Source: Rathayibacter sp. SW19
Lineage (GTDB): Bacteria; Actinomycetota; Actinomycetes; Actinomycetales; Microbacteriaceae
Length of the DNA: 64,000 nt
Direction of reading: 5' to 3'
Assembly: GCF_030866825.1 (NCBI RefSeq)
Contig: NZ_CP133020.1
Location: 2,480,001-2,544,000 of the forward strand
This document shows positions 32,941 through 42,150 of the stretch, piece by piece. A model generated the notes under the pieces. The model saw only the letters and a list, made by a program, of their open reading frames with translations, was not told the origin of the DNA and did not search any database. The position numbers and the translations under genes are program-made. The first letter of the stretch is position 1, and every line of letters begins with the position of its first letter.

Positions 32941-34800
32941 CTAGTCTTCGCGGATGAGCCGGCGCCGGGCCTCCACAGCCACCAGCTCGCGCTGGATGGC
33001 ATGGAATCCTTCACGGTCGCTCGCGTCCGCCCGCTGCAGCCTTCCGAGCAATTCGGCCTTCTGCCCAAGCAGCCCCTTGTCGACGAGGGAGCCGACCACA
33101 CCGCGCGCATAGCCGGCCAGGGCTGCCTCGTCGCGCTCAGGGATCGGAGCGACGGCGAGTTGCTGCACAAGCGTGGCGAAAGCAGCCGGCACCTCCGCGA
33201 CCACATGGTCCACCCAGTCGGGCCGATCGATCGTCTCTGCGCTGGCGGCGATGCCATCGCGCACGACGACGAGGCTCTGATTGTGGAAAGCGGTGCTGAC
33301 GGCATCCTGAATCAGAGCGGATCCGACGAGCTGTGGATGCTGCAGAATCGCCATCAATGCGTCGCGTTCCAGGCGGGTGGCGGGGTCGCTGCTGAGCTCG
33401 GTCAAAGATGGCCCGCGGGGCGCAGCGGGCACCTCGTCGCCGGGCGCCGCTTCGCGCGGCCGTTGCGATGCTGCCGCGGTCGTCGGCCCTCTCCGCTGAT
33501 TGACTGCTGCCGTCACCTCGTGCAGCTCCATGCCCAGCATTCGGGCAAGCTCTCGGGTGTAGCCCGGCCGCAGGGCAGGGTCCCTGATGTCCGCCACAAC
33601 GGGCGAGGCAGCGCGCAGAGCAGCGACACGTCCCTCGACCGTGTCGAGGTTGTACCGGGAAAGCACCTGCTTGATCATGAACTCGAACATCGGCTTCTTC
33701 GCGTCGATCATGTGCTGCACGGCGGCATCGCCCTGTTGCAAGCGCAGATCGCAGGGATCCAGACCGTCGGGGCCGACGGCGACGAAAGTCTGAGCAGCGA
33801 ACCGCTGTTCTTCGCTGAACGCGCGCATCGCGGCCTTCTGACCTGCGGCATCCGGATCGAAAGTGAAGATCACTTCGCCAAGGCCGCTGTCGTCTCCGAG
33901 CACGCGCCGCAGCACCTTGATGTGGTCGACCCCGAACGCGGTGCCGCACGTTGCGACAGCCGTTGTGACGCCGGCCAGGTGACAAGCCATCACGTCTGTG
34001 TAGCCCTCGACAACGACGACGCGCCTGCTGCGCGAGATCTCGCGTTTGGCCAGATCGAGACCGTAGAGCACCTGTGCCTTGTGATAGACGGGCGTCTCGG
34101 GCGTGTTGAGATACTTCGGACCCTTGTCATCTTCGAGCAGTCGCCGCGCGCCGAAGCCGATCGTCTGACCGGTCACATCACGGATCGGCCAGACCAGGCG
34201 GCCCCTGAATCGGTCGTACACGCCTCGCTCCCCCGCAGAGACCAGACCGGCAGCAGTGAGTTCCTCGATCGTGAATCCGCGGCCTTTCAGCGCTCCGGTG
34301 AGCTCATCCCAGCTCTTCGGTGCGAAGCCGACGCCGAAGCGTGCCGCTGCCGCGGCGTCGAAACCGCGCTCCCCCAAGAACGTTCGCGCTACCGCAGCAT
34401 CGGATGCCGCCAGCCGGCCCGTGAAGAATTCTTCGGCTGCCGCATTGGCCGAAAGAATCCGCGCACGGTTGCCGGATTCGGTCGGCCCGCCGCCGTCTTC
34501 GTAGTGCAATTCCAGATTGATCCGGCCGGCGAGCCGCTCGACCGCTTCTGCGAACGTGACGTGGTCCATCTTCTGCAGGAAGCTGTAGACATCGCCGCTT
34601 TCGCCACAGCCGAAGCAGTGGTACATGCCGACCTGCGGTCGAACGTGGAAGCTTGGGCTCCGTTCATCATGGAACGGGCACAGCCCCTTGAGCGAGCCGA
34701 CACCAGCGGACTTCAGGCTGACGTAGTCGCCCACGATGTCAGCGAGATTAGTGCGGGCTTTGACCTCTTCGATGTCACTCTGTCGAATCCGGCCCGCCAT
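32941..34800 (-). CDS. dnaG: DNA primase
   Basis: 619 residues. Synthesises RNA primers at the replication fork. CHC2 zinc finger (Cys41, His44, Cys62, Cys65 in CPFHDERSP...HCFGCGESGD), catalytic core with TOPRIM (VVVVEGYTDVMA) and a C-terminal DnaB-binding region. The box TAGAAT lies exactly six bases before ATG 34800, so the transcript starting there would be leaderless. Ends the conserved leuA-recO-uppS-dusB-dgt-dnaG direction, 58 bases after dgt. Confidence 0.97.
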   Translation of the reverse strand: MAGRIRQSDIEEVKARTNLADIVGDYVSLKSAGVGSLKGLCPFHDERSPSFHVRPQVGMYHCFGCGESGDVYSFLQKMDHVTFAEAVERLAGRINLELHYEDGGGPTESGNRARILSANAAAEEFFTGRLAASDAAVARTFLGERGFDAAAAARFGVGFAPKSWDELTGALKGRGFTIEELTAAGLVSAGERGVYDRFRGRLVWPIRDVTGQTIGFGARRLLEDDKGPKYLNTPETPVYHKAQVLYGLDLAKREISRSRRVVVVEGYTDVMACHLAGVTTAVATCGTAFGVDHIKVLRRVLGDDSGLGEVIFTFDPDAAGQKAAMRAFSEEQRFAAQTFVAVGPDGLDPCDLRLQQGDAAVQHMIDAKKPMFEFMIKQVLSRYNLDTVEGRVAALRAASPVVADIRDPALRPGYTRELARMLGMELHEVTAAVNQRRGPTTAAASQRPREAAPGDEVPAAPRGPSLTELSSDPATRLERDALMAILQHPQLVGSALIQDAVSTAFHNQSLVVVRDGIAASAETIDRPDWVDHVVAEVPAAFATLVQQLAVAPIPERDEAALAGYARGVVGSLVDKGLLGQKAELLGRLQRADASDREGFHAIQRELVAVEARRRLIRED

Positions 34801-34806
34801 ACCTTG

Positions 34807-34812
34807 ATTCTA
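34807..34812 (-). promoter_or_regulatory. -10 box of a leaderless dnaG promoter
   Basis: TAGAAT on the minus strand, six bases before the dnaG ATG. No good -35 box was recognised. Confidence 0.45.
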
Positions 34813-34858
34813 GCCAGCGGCACCGACGTGGACTGCCCGCCGAGTTTGCAGCGGAGGG

Positions 34859-36109
34859 CTACCTGCTGAACCGCTCGTACCAGGAGATCGCCGACTGGTC
34901 TGTCAGGCTGGCCACCTGATCCACAACAACACGCTTACGAGCGGAATCGTCTGTCGCGGCCTCCCAGTCGTCCGCGAAACCATGATCGAGTGCCTCTGGT
35001 CCACGCTCGAGCAAGACGTCAGCCAGCACGGTGAGCATCAACCGCTGGCGGCTGTAGATCGGCTGCCGGGTGTTCTTGGACATGACAAAAGCCGCGACGA
35101 TTCCCTTGAGCACCGCGATTTCCGCCTGGATCCCATCGGGAACAACGACGCTCGCAGCGAAGCGGATCAGATTGTCCTGCGGGTGCGCTGCCCTGGTCGC
35201 CTTGGTCGCCGCGCCCGCGAATCGGCCGATCAGCTGGCTGGTGAGGTTCTTCAGTCGCCCCTGGGCGATTCGTGATCCGTCCCACGTGTGCAGCCAACCG
35301 GGAAGCGCCTCGAGTCGATCGAACGCCTCGATCAGCTCCGCGTGAGCGACCTCACCGCCGATCCACTCGTACATCGAATCGACGAGTGCGTCATGATCGG
35401 ACTTGTCGCTGAGGGAGGCGACGTCGATGTATCCGTTCACTATGGCGTCTTCGAAGTCATGCACCGAGTAGGCGATGTCGTCGGAGAGGTCCATGACCTG
35501 CGCCTCGATGCAGCGCACGCGATCGGGGGCGCCGGCCCGGAGCCACTCGAAGGCCAGTTCGTCGTCTGCGTAGAAGCCGAACTTCGCTCGTCCGCTCGGA
35601 TCAGCGATCGATTGACTGGCAGGCCACGGGTACTTGCAGCTCGCGTCCAGGCTCGCCCTGGTCAGATTGAGTCCATACGCCTGACCGTCCGCGCCGAAGA
35701 CCTTTGGTTCCAGCCGGGTGAGCAGTCGCAGGGTTTGAGCATTCCCCTCGAACCCGCCGATATCCCGTGACCACTCGCTCAGCGCTCGCTCGCCATTGTG
35801 CCCGAAAGGCGGATGCCCGATGTCGTGCGCCAGACACGCGGTGTCGACGACGTCGGGGTCCAGGCCCAGACTCGCGGCCAGTTCACGGCCGACTTGTGCG
35901 ACCTCCAGCGAGTGCGTCAGACGGTTGCGGGCGAAGTCGAGACCTGCCGTCGGGCTGAGCACCTGGGTTTTGGCTGCGAGGCGACGCAGGGCACTGGAAT
36001 GCAGCATCCGCGCCCTGTCACGCGCGAAGTCGCTCCTGCGGCTCGAGTGCTGTTCGGCAAGCCAGCGCTCTGTGTCGTGCGCTTGATACTTTGACGTGTT
36101 ATCCGCCAC
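34859..36109 (-). CDS. dgt: Deoxyguanosinetriphosphate triphosphohydrolase-like protein
   Basis: 416 residues. HD-domain phosphohydrolase that cleaves dNTPs to nucleoside and triphosphate. The metal motif is seen as RNRLTHSLEVAQ and CLAHDIGHPPFGHNGE. Start GTG 36109 (MADNTSKYQAHDTERW) fits the family; the longer open frame only copies the dus region. It overlaps the end of the dus gene by 11 bases, so translation is probably coupled. Adjacent to dnaG as in many actinobacteria. Confidence 0.94.
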   Translation of the reverse strand: MADNTSKYQAHDTERWLAEQHSSRRSDFARDRARMLHSSALRRLAAKTQVLSPTAGLDFARNRLTHSLEVAQVGRELAASLGLDPDVVDTACLAHDIGHPPFGHNGERALSEWSRDIGGFEGNAQTLRLLTRLEPKVFGADGQAYGLNLTRASLDASCKYPWPASQSIADPSGRAKFGFYADDELAFEWLRAGAPDRVRCIEAQVMDLSDDIAYSVHDFEDAIVNGYIDVASLSDKSDHDALVDSMYEWIGGEVAHAELIEAFDRLEALPGWLHTWDGSRIAQGRLKNLTSQLIGRFAGAATKATRAAHPQDNLIRFAASVVVPDGIQAEIAVLKGIVAAFVMSKNTRQPIYSRQRLMLTVLADVLLERGPEALDHGFADDWEAATDDSARKRVVVDQVASLTDQSAISWYERFSR

Positions 36110-37286
36110 TGTTGTGGACCTCTGCTGCGGCAACGTCGGAACGCTGTGCTGCGGCAATAGTTCGACTGACAAGCCAGTTTTCCGGGAGTGCCGGATGCTT
36201 CGGGGTACCTGCGCGGCCGCGCGGGCCTTCGGCCCCGTCACCCGGATACGGCAGTCCAGCGTCCAGCGTGGACAGAAGTTGATCCAGCTGGGCCAGGGTT
36301 TCGACGCGCGCCAGCTGTGAACGCAACTCGCCACCGACCGGGTAACCCTTGAAGTACCAGGCAACGTGCTTGCGAATGTCGCGGCACCCGCGTTCCTCGC
36401 TCTCGAAGAAGTCGACGAGCAGCTCAGCGTGCCTGCGGAACGCGGAAGCGACCTGCCCGAGCGACGGGTGCGCCTGCGCCGCAGCCGCGAATGCGGGATC
36501 GAGCTCCCCGGCTCGGGTGCGGAAGGCCGCGGACAGGTCGCCGAACAGCCACGGCCGGCCGAGGCATCCGCGCCCGACGACGACGCCGTCGCACCCGGTC
36601 TCGTCGACCATCCGCAACGCGTCTGCGCTCGACCAGATGTCTCCGTTGCCGAGCACCGGCACGCTGGAGATGGTCTCCTTCAGGCGTGCGATCGCCGACC
36701 AGTCGGCGTGCCCGGAATAGAACTCTGCAGCAGTGCGGGCGTGCAGTGCGATGGATGCGACGCCGGCGTCTTCCGCGATCCGCCCTGCCTCCAGGTAGGT
36801 CAGATGATCGGTGTCGATACCCTTGCGCATCTTGATCGTGAGCGGGATGTCGCCTGCCGCTCGCACCGCAGCCCGCACGATGTCGCCGAACAGATCGAGC
36901 TTCCACGGCAGCGCGGCCCCTCCACCCTTGCGAGTCACTTTGGGCACAGGGCAGCCGAAGTTGAGATCGATGTGATCGGCGCGGTCTTCTGCGACCAGCA
37001 TTGTGACGGCCTCGCGCACGGTTGTCGGGTCCACGCCGTACAGCTGAATCGAGCGAAGGGTTTCACTGGGATCGTGGGCGATGAGTCGCATCGATTCGGG
37101 CGTTCGTTCGACCAGCGCACGTGAGGTGATCATCTCACTGACATACAGGCCCGCTCCGTATTCGCGGCAGAGCAGCCGGAACGCGGTATTGGTGATTCCC
37201 GCCATCGGCGCCAGCACAACGGGCACATCGAGTCGCAGTGGCCCAATGGCCAATTGCGTGGGGGTTATCGTTGCGGTAAGAGTCAT
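36099..37286 (-). CDS. dusB: tRNA-dihydrouridine synthase
   Basis: 395 residues. FMN-dependent TIM barrel that reduces uridine in the tRNA D-loop. Conserved VVLAPMAGITNTAFR at the N terminus, the catalytic Cys in HIDLNFGCPVPKV, and phosphate-binding GRGCLGRPWLF. Start ATG 37286. The dgt start lies inside its last codons. DusB-type by general similarity; the exact U position cannot be assigned. Confidence 0.95.
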   Translation of the reverse strand: MTLTATITPTQLAIGPLRLDVPVVLAPMAGITNTAFRLLCREYGAGLYVSEMITSRALVERTPESMRLIAHDPSETLRSIQLYGVDPTTVREAVTMLVAEDRADHIDLNFGCPVPKVTRKGGGAALPWKLDLFGDIVRAAVRAAGDIPLTIKMRKGIDTDHLTYLEAGRIAEDAGVASIALHARTAAEFYSGHADWSAIARLKETISSVPVLGNGDIWSSADALRMVDETGCDGVVVGRGCLGRPWLFGDLSAAFRTRAGELDPAFAAAAQAHPSLGQVASAFRRHAELLVDFFESEERGCRDIRKHVAWYFKGYPVGGELRSQLARVETLAQLDQLLSTLDAGLPYPGDGAEGPRGRAGTPKHPALPENWLVSRTIAAAQRSDVAAAEVHNSGG

Positions 37287-37336
37287 CAGAGCACAATTCT
37301 CCCAGATTATGGAGCGTCACATGAATCAGCCGGCGA

Positions 37337-37819
37337 ATGACTGACCGGGAACCCGCGGGCCGCGCACGCATGCTCGCGGATGCCGCGGACCGCAACCTCA
37401 CCGTTCGCGTCGTGCCCAGACCCGCCGCGAATTCCCTGCAAGAAGCGGCCGCGCTGCTCGGCATCCTGCCGGAGGGCATCGTCAAGACCCTCGTGGTCAA
37501 GCGGCACGACGGCGACTATTTGTTCGCTCTGGTGCCCGGCGGCCGCAAGATCTCCTGGCCGAGGTTGAGGGCGCTCGTCGGGGTCAACAAACTGACGATG
37601 CCGGATGCCGCGCTCGCCAAGCAAGCTACCGGCTACGAACGAGGAACAATCACCCCACTGGGCAGCAGCACGCCCTGGCCGGTGTACGCCGACACGTCAA
37701 TTCTCGGCCAAGAGATCGCGATGGGAGCCGGCGAGCACGGCTACAGCGTCTTCGTCGACGCGGATGCGCTGGTGTCTGCGTTCGACGCGGTCGTCGCGGA
37801 CATCACCGATCCGGAGTAG
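37337..37819 (+). CDS. YbaK/EbsC-type aminoacyl-tRNA deacylase
   Basis: 160 residues. Hydrolyses mischarged Cys-tRNA(Pro) or a related substrate. Core motifs EGIVKTLVVKR with the conserved Lys, ALVPGGRKISW, and YERGTITPLGSSTPWPVYAD are typical. The only plus-strand gene within a long minus-strand run, divergent from dusB by 50 bases and convergent with frnE and its coupled small frame. Confidence 0.93.
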   Translation: MTDREPAGRARMLADAADRNLTVRVVPRPAANSLQEAAALLGILPEGIVKTLVVKRHDGDYLFALVPGGRKISWPRLRALVGVNKLTMPDAALAKQATGYERGTITPLGSSTPWPVYADTSILGQEIAMGAGEHGYSVFVDADALVSAFDAVVADITDPE

Positions 37820-37908
37820 CTGTCGCCGGTTGCGCCTGGAATCAGGCAGACGCCGCCTTCGCAGACCAGTGCGTCTGGGTCGCCAAGCTGCTTCAGCGGG
37901 CCGCTCAC
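37741..37908 (-). CDS. Putative small protein coupled to frnE
   Basis: 55 codons if the frame is used. GTG 37908 overlaps the frnE stop in GTGA, the same coupling seen at recO/uppS. The first 28 residues (MSGPLKQLGDPDALVCEGG, then VCLIPGAT) look like a real small protein with a CEGGVC pair; the rest runs antisense through the end of ybaK and is low-complexity Ser/Ala/Thr. A cysteine pair next to a DsbA-like protein is suggestive. No family recognised. Confidence 0.4.
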   Translation of the reverse strand: MSGPLKQLGDPDALVCEGGVCLIPGATGDSYSGSVMSATTASNADTSASASTKTL

Positions 37909-38597
37909 GCCGACACCTCCTCTGCTGCTTCGCCGTCGTCGGCGCGCTCCGTCCAAACTTGCTCGAGCACCTGGGAGAAGGTCGCAGCCTCTTGCGCTCC
38001 GGACACACCGTACTTGCCGTCGACGACGAAGAACGGAACGCCCTGGATGCCGTACTCACGTGCCAAGGCTTGATCAGCACGCACGTCGGTCAGGTACTCC
38101 TCCTCGGTCAGCGAACGCACAACATCCGCGCGGTCCAGCCCGATCTCGGCAGCCAGGTCGGCCAGGTCCTCGACCCGACCGACGTGCCCGCCCTCGATGA
38201 AGTACGCCTTCATCAGTCGCTCGGTGGCTGCCAGTTGCCGTCCGTGCGCTTTCGCATAGTGGATGAGTTCGTGGGCCTTCACTGTGTTCGTGTGCTTGAG
38301 CGCGTCGAAATCGTAGTCGAGCCCCACCTGCTTCGCGATCCCACTGACCCGCTCGAGCATCTCACCGACTTGGTCAGGTTGCATGCCTTTGTGTCCAGCA
38401 AGAAAGTCGAGCTCGCTGCCGTCAAAATCGACAGGAGTGTCCGGTGACAACTCGTAGCTGTGGTACTCGATCTCCACGGCGCGATCTTCGCCGGCACCGA
38501 CGAACAGACCGCTCCCGGCCTCGAACTTGCGTTTGCCGATGTAGCACCACGGGCACGCGATGTCCGACCAGATGTCTACCTTGATGGGTTCACTCAT
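37905..38597 (-). CDS. frnE: DsbA/FrnE family thiol oxidoreductase
   Basis: 230 residues, thioredoxin fold with helical insertion. The redox motif is CPWC (Cys15, Cys18) in SDIACPWCYIGK near the N terminus; the cis-Pro loop is GVPFFVVDG. No signal peptide, so cytoplasmic. FrnE-type proteins act as disulfide isomerases or polyketide-related oxidoreductases; the physiological partner is unknown. ATG 38597 chosen because the longer frame reads through uppS. Confidence 0.93.
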   Translation of the reverse strand: MSEPIKVDIWSDIACPWCYIGKRKFEAGSGLFVGAGEDRAVEIEYHSYELSPDTPVDFDGSELDFLAGHKGMQPDQVGEMLERVSGIAKQVGLDYDFDALKHTNTVKAHELIHYAKAHGRQLAATERLMKAYFIEGGHVGRVEDLADLAAEIGLDRADVVRSLTEEEYLTDVRADQALAREYGIQGVPFFVVDGKYGVSGAQEAATFSQVLEQVWTERADDGEAAEEVSA

Positions 38598-38637
38598 GGT
38601 TGCGGTAACCGTGCCGGCCGATGGCGTATTCCCGATC

Positions 38638-39447
38638 TCAAAGCGCCGCATCGGGCGTGTCGACGGCCCCGCCGAACCGGCGGTTACGTGCCGCGTAGAG
38701 TTCGACGGCCTCCCAGAGCTGCTCCCGCGTGAAGTCGGGCCACAGCGTGTCGAGGAACACCATTTCGGCGTACGCGCTCTGCCAGAGCATGAAGTTGCTG
38801 GTGCGCTGCTCCCCCGAACTGCGCACGAACAGGTCGACATCCGGAAGTTCCGGCGCATACAGGTGCTTCTGAATCGTTTTCTCGGAGATCGCACCGGGCC
38901 GGATGCGGCCGGCCGCGACATCCGCAGCGATCGCACGCACCGCATCCGCAATCTCGGTTCGCCCGCCGTAGTTGACGCACATCGTGAGGGTGAGCACGGA
39001 ATTGCGCGCGGTGAGCTGCTCGGCGAATTGCAATTCTTTGATGACGGATGCCCACAGTCGCGGCCTCCGGCCGGCCCAGCGCACGCGCACCCCCCACTCG
39101 TTCAGCTGATCCCGCCGACGATGCAGAACCTCTCGGTTGAACCCCATCAGAAAGCGGACTTCATCGGGAGAACGACGCCAGTTCTCCGTCGAGAAGGCAT
39201 AGACGCTCAGGTGTTTGACGCCGAGTTGAATAGCTCCCGCGACCACGTCGAGCAGAGAGGCCTCACCGGCCCTGTGCCCCTCGATCCGCGCGAGGCCCCG
39301 TTTGTTCGCCCACCGTCCATTGCCGTCCATGACCAGTGCGACGTGATCCGGCACTGCGGATGCCGGCAGCTTCGGCGGGTAGAGACCCGTCCAGTCGACC
39401 GGCCGGAACGGCACAGCATCCTTGTGCGTGTATGGCTTCGGACTCAC
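38638..39447 (-). CDS. uppS: Isoprenyl (undecaprenyl/decaprenyl) diphosphate synthase
   Basis: 269 residues. Cis-prenyltransferase that makes the lipid carrier for cell-wall synthesis. The diphosphate-binding motif HVALVMDGNGRWA holds Asp41; YAFSTENWRR and DLFVRSSGEQRTSNF are the other conserved blocks. GTG 39447 overlaps the recO stop (GTGA), indicating coupling. Product length (C50 or C55) cannot be read from the sequence. Confidence 0.96.
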   Translation of the reverse strand: MSPKPYTHKDAVPFRPVDWTGLYPPKLPASAVPDHVALVMDGNGRWANKRGLARIEGHRAGEASLLDVVAGAIQLGVKHLSVYAFSTENWRRSPDEVRFLMGFNREVLHRRRDQLNEWGVRVRWAGRRPRLWASVIKELQFAEQLTARNSVLTLTMCVNYGGRTEIADAVRAIAADVAAGRIRPGAISEKTIQKHLYAPELPDVDLFVRSSGEQRTSNFMLWQSAYAEMVFLDTLWPDFTREQLWEAVELYAARNRRFGGAVDTPDAAL

Positions 39448-40190
39448 GCAGGGGCTCCCATCCGGTTCTCCCGCGCCACATGGGCGAGTGAACGCAAGCC
39501 GCGCTCCAGATGCCATTGCGTGTATGCGGCAACGACGCCGCTGGCCTTCGATCTGGTCGAGTCGTCTGCCGCGTCGACGACGTCCCATTCTCCGGCCAGC
39601 AGTGCGCCGAGAAGGGCGATGGTCGGCGCGTCCACGCGGGGCGCGCCGGTTGGAGCGCACTGGCCGCAGACCACCCCGCCGAGCTGCACCACGATGCTGT
39701 CGTGTGGGCCGGGCGTGCCGCAGCGCGAGCAGTCGATGAAGCTCGGCGCCCAGCCTGCTACGGACAAAGCGCGCAGAAGATAGGAATCCAGCGTCATCGT
39801 CGAGGCGTGCTCACGCCGGGCGAGCGAGCGCAACGCACCGACGAGCAGGATGTACTGCTGCACGGAACCCTCCGCCTCAGTCAGCCGGTCCGCCGCCTCC
39901 ACCATCGCATTCGCCGCAGTGTAGCTCGGGTAGTCGTCCGCGATGAGCGCTCCGTACGACCCGAGAGACTCGGCCTGTGTGATGGTGTCGAGGCTCCTGC
40001 CCTCGTACAGTTGCACATCCGCGACCATGAACGGCTCGAGACGCGCGCCGAACTTCGACGCGGTGCGGCGCACGCCCTTGGCGACCGCCCGCACCTTGCC
40101 GTGCCGCCGGGTCAACAGGGTGACGATGCGGTCGGCCTCACCCAGCTTGTGCGTTCGCAGCACGACGGCTTCATCACGATAGACAGGCAC
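39444..40190 (-). CDS. recO: DNA repair protein RecO
   Basis: 248 residues. OB-fold N terminus (YRDEAVVLRTHKLGEADRIV), helical core and a C-terminal zinc ribbon (CSRCGTPG...CGQC). Loads RecA at gaps with RecR. ATG 40190. Overlaps uppS by four bases and follows leuA with an 81-base gap that contains an 18-bp imperfect repeat (TTCGTGCAGG). Confidence 0.95.
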   Translation of the reverse strand: MPVYRDEAVVLRTHKLGEADRIVTLLTRRHGKVRAVAKGVRRTASKFGARLEPFMVADVQLYEGRSLDTITQAESLGSYGALIADDYPSYTAANAMVEAADRLTEAEGSVQQYILLVGALRSLARREHASTMTLDSYLLRALSVAGWAPSFIDCSRCGTPGPHDSIVVQLGGVVCGQCAPTGAPRVDAPTIALLGALLAGEWDVVDAADDSTRSKASGVVAAYTQWHLERGLRSLAHVARENRMGAPA

Positions 40191-40271
40191 CGGGCAATTA
40201 TCCCGCGTGCAGCACGTGATTCGGCCGAGAGCGCGACGGCCTGCACGAATGCGCAGCCCTGCACGAACGGA

Positions 40272-42038
40272 TCAGGCTTTCACCAATGCCCCGTCTGCCG
40301 CATGGGAACGCACCGCACGGTTGACCGCAGAGATGATCGCCTTGAACGATGCGGATGACGTGTCCGCATCGATGCCGACGCCCCACAGCCGCTGGTCGCC
40401 GACCTGCAACTCGACATAGGCGGCCGCCTGCGCGTCGCCACCCTGCGACAGCGTGTGCTGCACGTAATCGTACAGCTCGATCTCGAACCCTTTGTCTGCG
40501 AGGATCTGCAGGAACGCGTTAATCGGGCCGTTGCCGATTGCCTCAGCGTGTTCGATGATGTCTGCGTGCCGCAGCTGTATGGACAACGACACCATTCCGG
40601 ATGCGTCGCTCGATGTCGATGCGCCGGTCACCTCGAAACGCCCCCACTTTTCGTCGACTTTGTGGTCGGCTGCCGGCAGATACTCGTCCTGGAAGATCTC
40701 CCAGATCTGCTGGCTCGTGAGTTCGCCACCGTCCTCATCGGTCTTGGCCTGCACGACGGAAGAGAATTCGATTTGCAGTCGGCGCGGCAGGTCAAGGGCG
40801 TGATCGTTCTTCAGCAGGTAGGCGACGCCACCCTTGCCGGACTGCGAGTTCACCCGGATCACCGCTTCGTAGCTGCGCCCGAGGTCTTTCGGGTCGACGG
40901 GCAGGTATGGCACAGCCCAGAGCAGTTCGTTCACGTCTTTGCCCTGCTCGGCGGCATCGGCCGCCATGGCCTCGAACCCCTTCTTGATCGCGTCTTGGTG
41001 CGATCCGCTGAAAGCAGTGAACACGAGGTCTCCTGCCCACGGGCTGCGCTCATGCACTGGCAGCTGGTTGCAGTATTCCGCGGTGCGCTTGACGTGGTCG
41101 ATATCTGAGAAATCGATTTGCGGGTCGATGCCCTGCGTGAACAGGTTGATCCCAAGCGCCACCAGGTCGACGTTGCCGGTGCGCTCTCCGTTACCGAACA
41201 GGCAGCCTTCGATCCTGTCGGCGCCTGCGAGATAGCCCAGCTCGGCAGCAGCAATCGCTGTGCCGCGATCATTGTGCGGATGCAGCGACAGGATGACGTT
41301 CTCGCGGTGGTTCAGGTGCCGCGACATCCACTCGATCGAGTCGGCGTAAATGTTCGGGCTGGCCATCTCCACTGTCGAGGGCAGGTTGATGATGACCTTG
41401 CGTTCCGGGGTCGGTTCGAAGATCTCGAGAACTTGGTTGCAGATGTCGGCAGCGAATTCCAACTCGGTGCCGGTGTAACTCTCCGGCGAATACTCGTAGT
41501 AGACAGTCGTTCCGGGAACGATTGCCTCCATCTCCCGGCAGATGCGCGCGCCGTGCAGAGCGATGTCGACGATGCCCTGCTTGTCCGTACGGAAAACGAC
41601 ATCACGCTGAAGAACGCTCGTCGAGTTGTACAGGTGCACGATGGCCTGCTTCGCGCCCGCGATCGACTCATAAGTGCGTTTGATCAGATGATCGCGCGCC
41701 TGCGTGAGCACCTGGATAGTCACGTCATCCGGAATCGAATTCGTCTCGATGAGGCTGCGCACGAAGTCGAAGTCGGTCTGCGATGCGCTCGGAAATCCGA
41801 CCTCGATCTCCTTGTAACCCATCGAGACCAGCAGGTCGAACATGATCCGCTTGCGTTCTGGACTCATCGGGTCGATCAGAGCCTGGTTGCCGTCGCGCAG
41901 GTCGACGGCGCACCAGCGCGGCGCAACCGTGATGCGGTTGTCCGGCCAGGTGCGATCGGGCAGATTGACGGTGATCTGCTCGTGGTACGGCCGATACTTA
42001 TGAATCGGCATGGCGCTCGGCGCCTGAGTGTTCTTCAT
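40272..42038 (-). CDS. leuA: 2-isopropylmalate synthase
   Basis: 588 residues, the long actinobacterial LeuA. Condenses acetyl-CoA with 2-oxoisovalerate, the committed step of leucine synthesis. The HMGL-like TIM barrel starts at APRWCAVDLRDGNQALIDPM (catalytic DxRDGxQ) and has HPHNDRGTA metal ligands; the C terminus is the LeuA regulatory domain for leucine feedback. ATG 42038 with GAGGAG about 11 bases upstream. The 230-base leader carries a Leu-codon reading frame, a hairpin and a 15-bp array. Confidence 0.97.
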   Translation of the reverse strand: MKNTQAPSAMPIHKYRPYHEQITVNLPDRTWPDNRITVAPRWCAVDLRDGNQALIDPMSPERKRIMFDLLVSMGYKEIEVGFPSASQTDFDFVRSLIETNSIPDDVTIQVLTQARDHLIKRTYESIAGAKQAIVHLYNSTSVLQRDVVFRTDKQGIVDIALHGARICREMEAIVPGTTVYYEYSPESYTGTELEFAADICNQVLEIFEPTPERKVIINLPSTVEMASPNIYADSIEWMSRHLNHRENVILSLHPHNDRGTAIAAAELGYLAGADRIEGCLFGNGERTGNVDLVALGINLFTQGIDPQIDFSDIDHVKRTAEYCNQLPVHERSPWAGDLVFTAFSGSHQDAIKKGFEAMAADAAEQGKDVNELLWAVPYLPVDPKDLGRSYEAVIRVNSQSGKGGVAYLLKNDHALDLPRRLQIEFSSVVQAKTDEDGGELTSQQIWEIFQDEYLPAADHKVDEKWGRFEVTGASTSSDASGMVSLSIQLRHADIIEHAEAIGNGPINAFLQILADKGFEIELYDYVQHTLSQGGDAQAAAYVELQVGDQRLWGVGIDADTSSASFKAIISAVNRAVRSHAADGALVKA

Positions 42039-42075
42039 GGTGTTCGAATCTCCTCGTGAATGCTGCTGTCGTTTG

Positions 42076-42135
42076 GGCCGCTGTCTAACAGGCCACCGTT
42101 TGATAGGCCACCGTTTGACAGGCCACTGTTTAACA
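42076..42135. repeat. Tandem array, 4 x 15 bp, in the leuA leader
   Basis: GGCCGCTGTCTAACA, GGCCACCGTTTGATA, GGCCACCGTTTGACA and GGCCACTGTTTAACA at 42076, 42091, 42106 and 42121. Read on the minus strand the first and last units contain small inverted repeats (CTGTTAAACAG, CTGTTAGACAG). It lies between the leader hairpin and the leuA start, so it is transcribed. Confidence 0.88.
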
Positions 42136-42150
42136 GGCCACGACCGAACT

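Noticed and set aside
32896..34869. 657-codon plus-strand frame opposite dnaG
   Set aside because: Antisense of a complete primase with all motifs; composition (His/Arg/Asp/Gln-rich) is that of a shadow frame.
40236..40271. 18-bp imperfect repeat after the leuA stop
   Set aside because: Only two diverged copies (about 13 of 18); noted under recO but too weak to list as an array.
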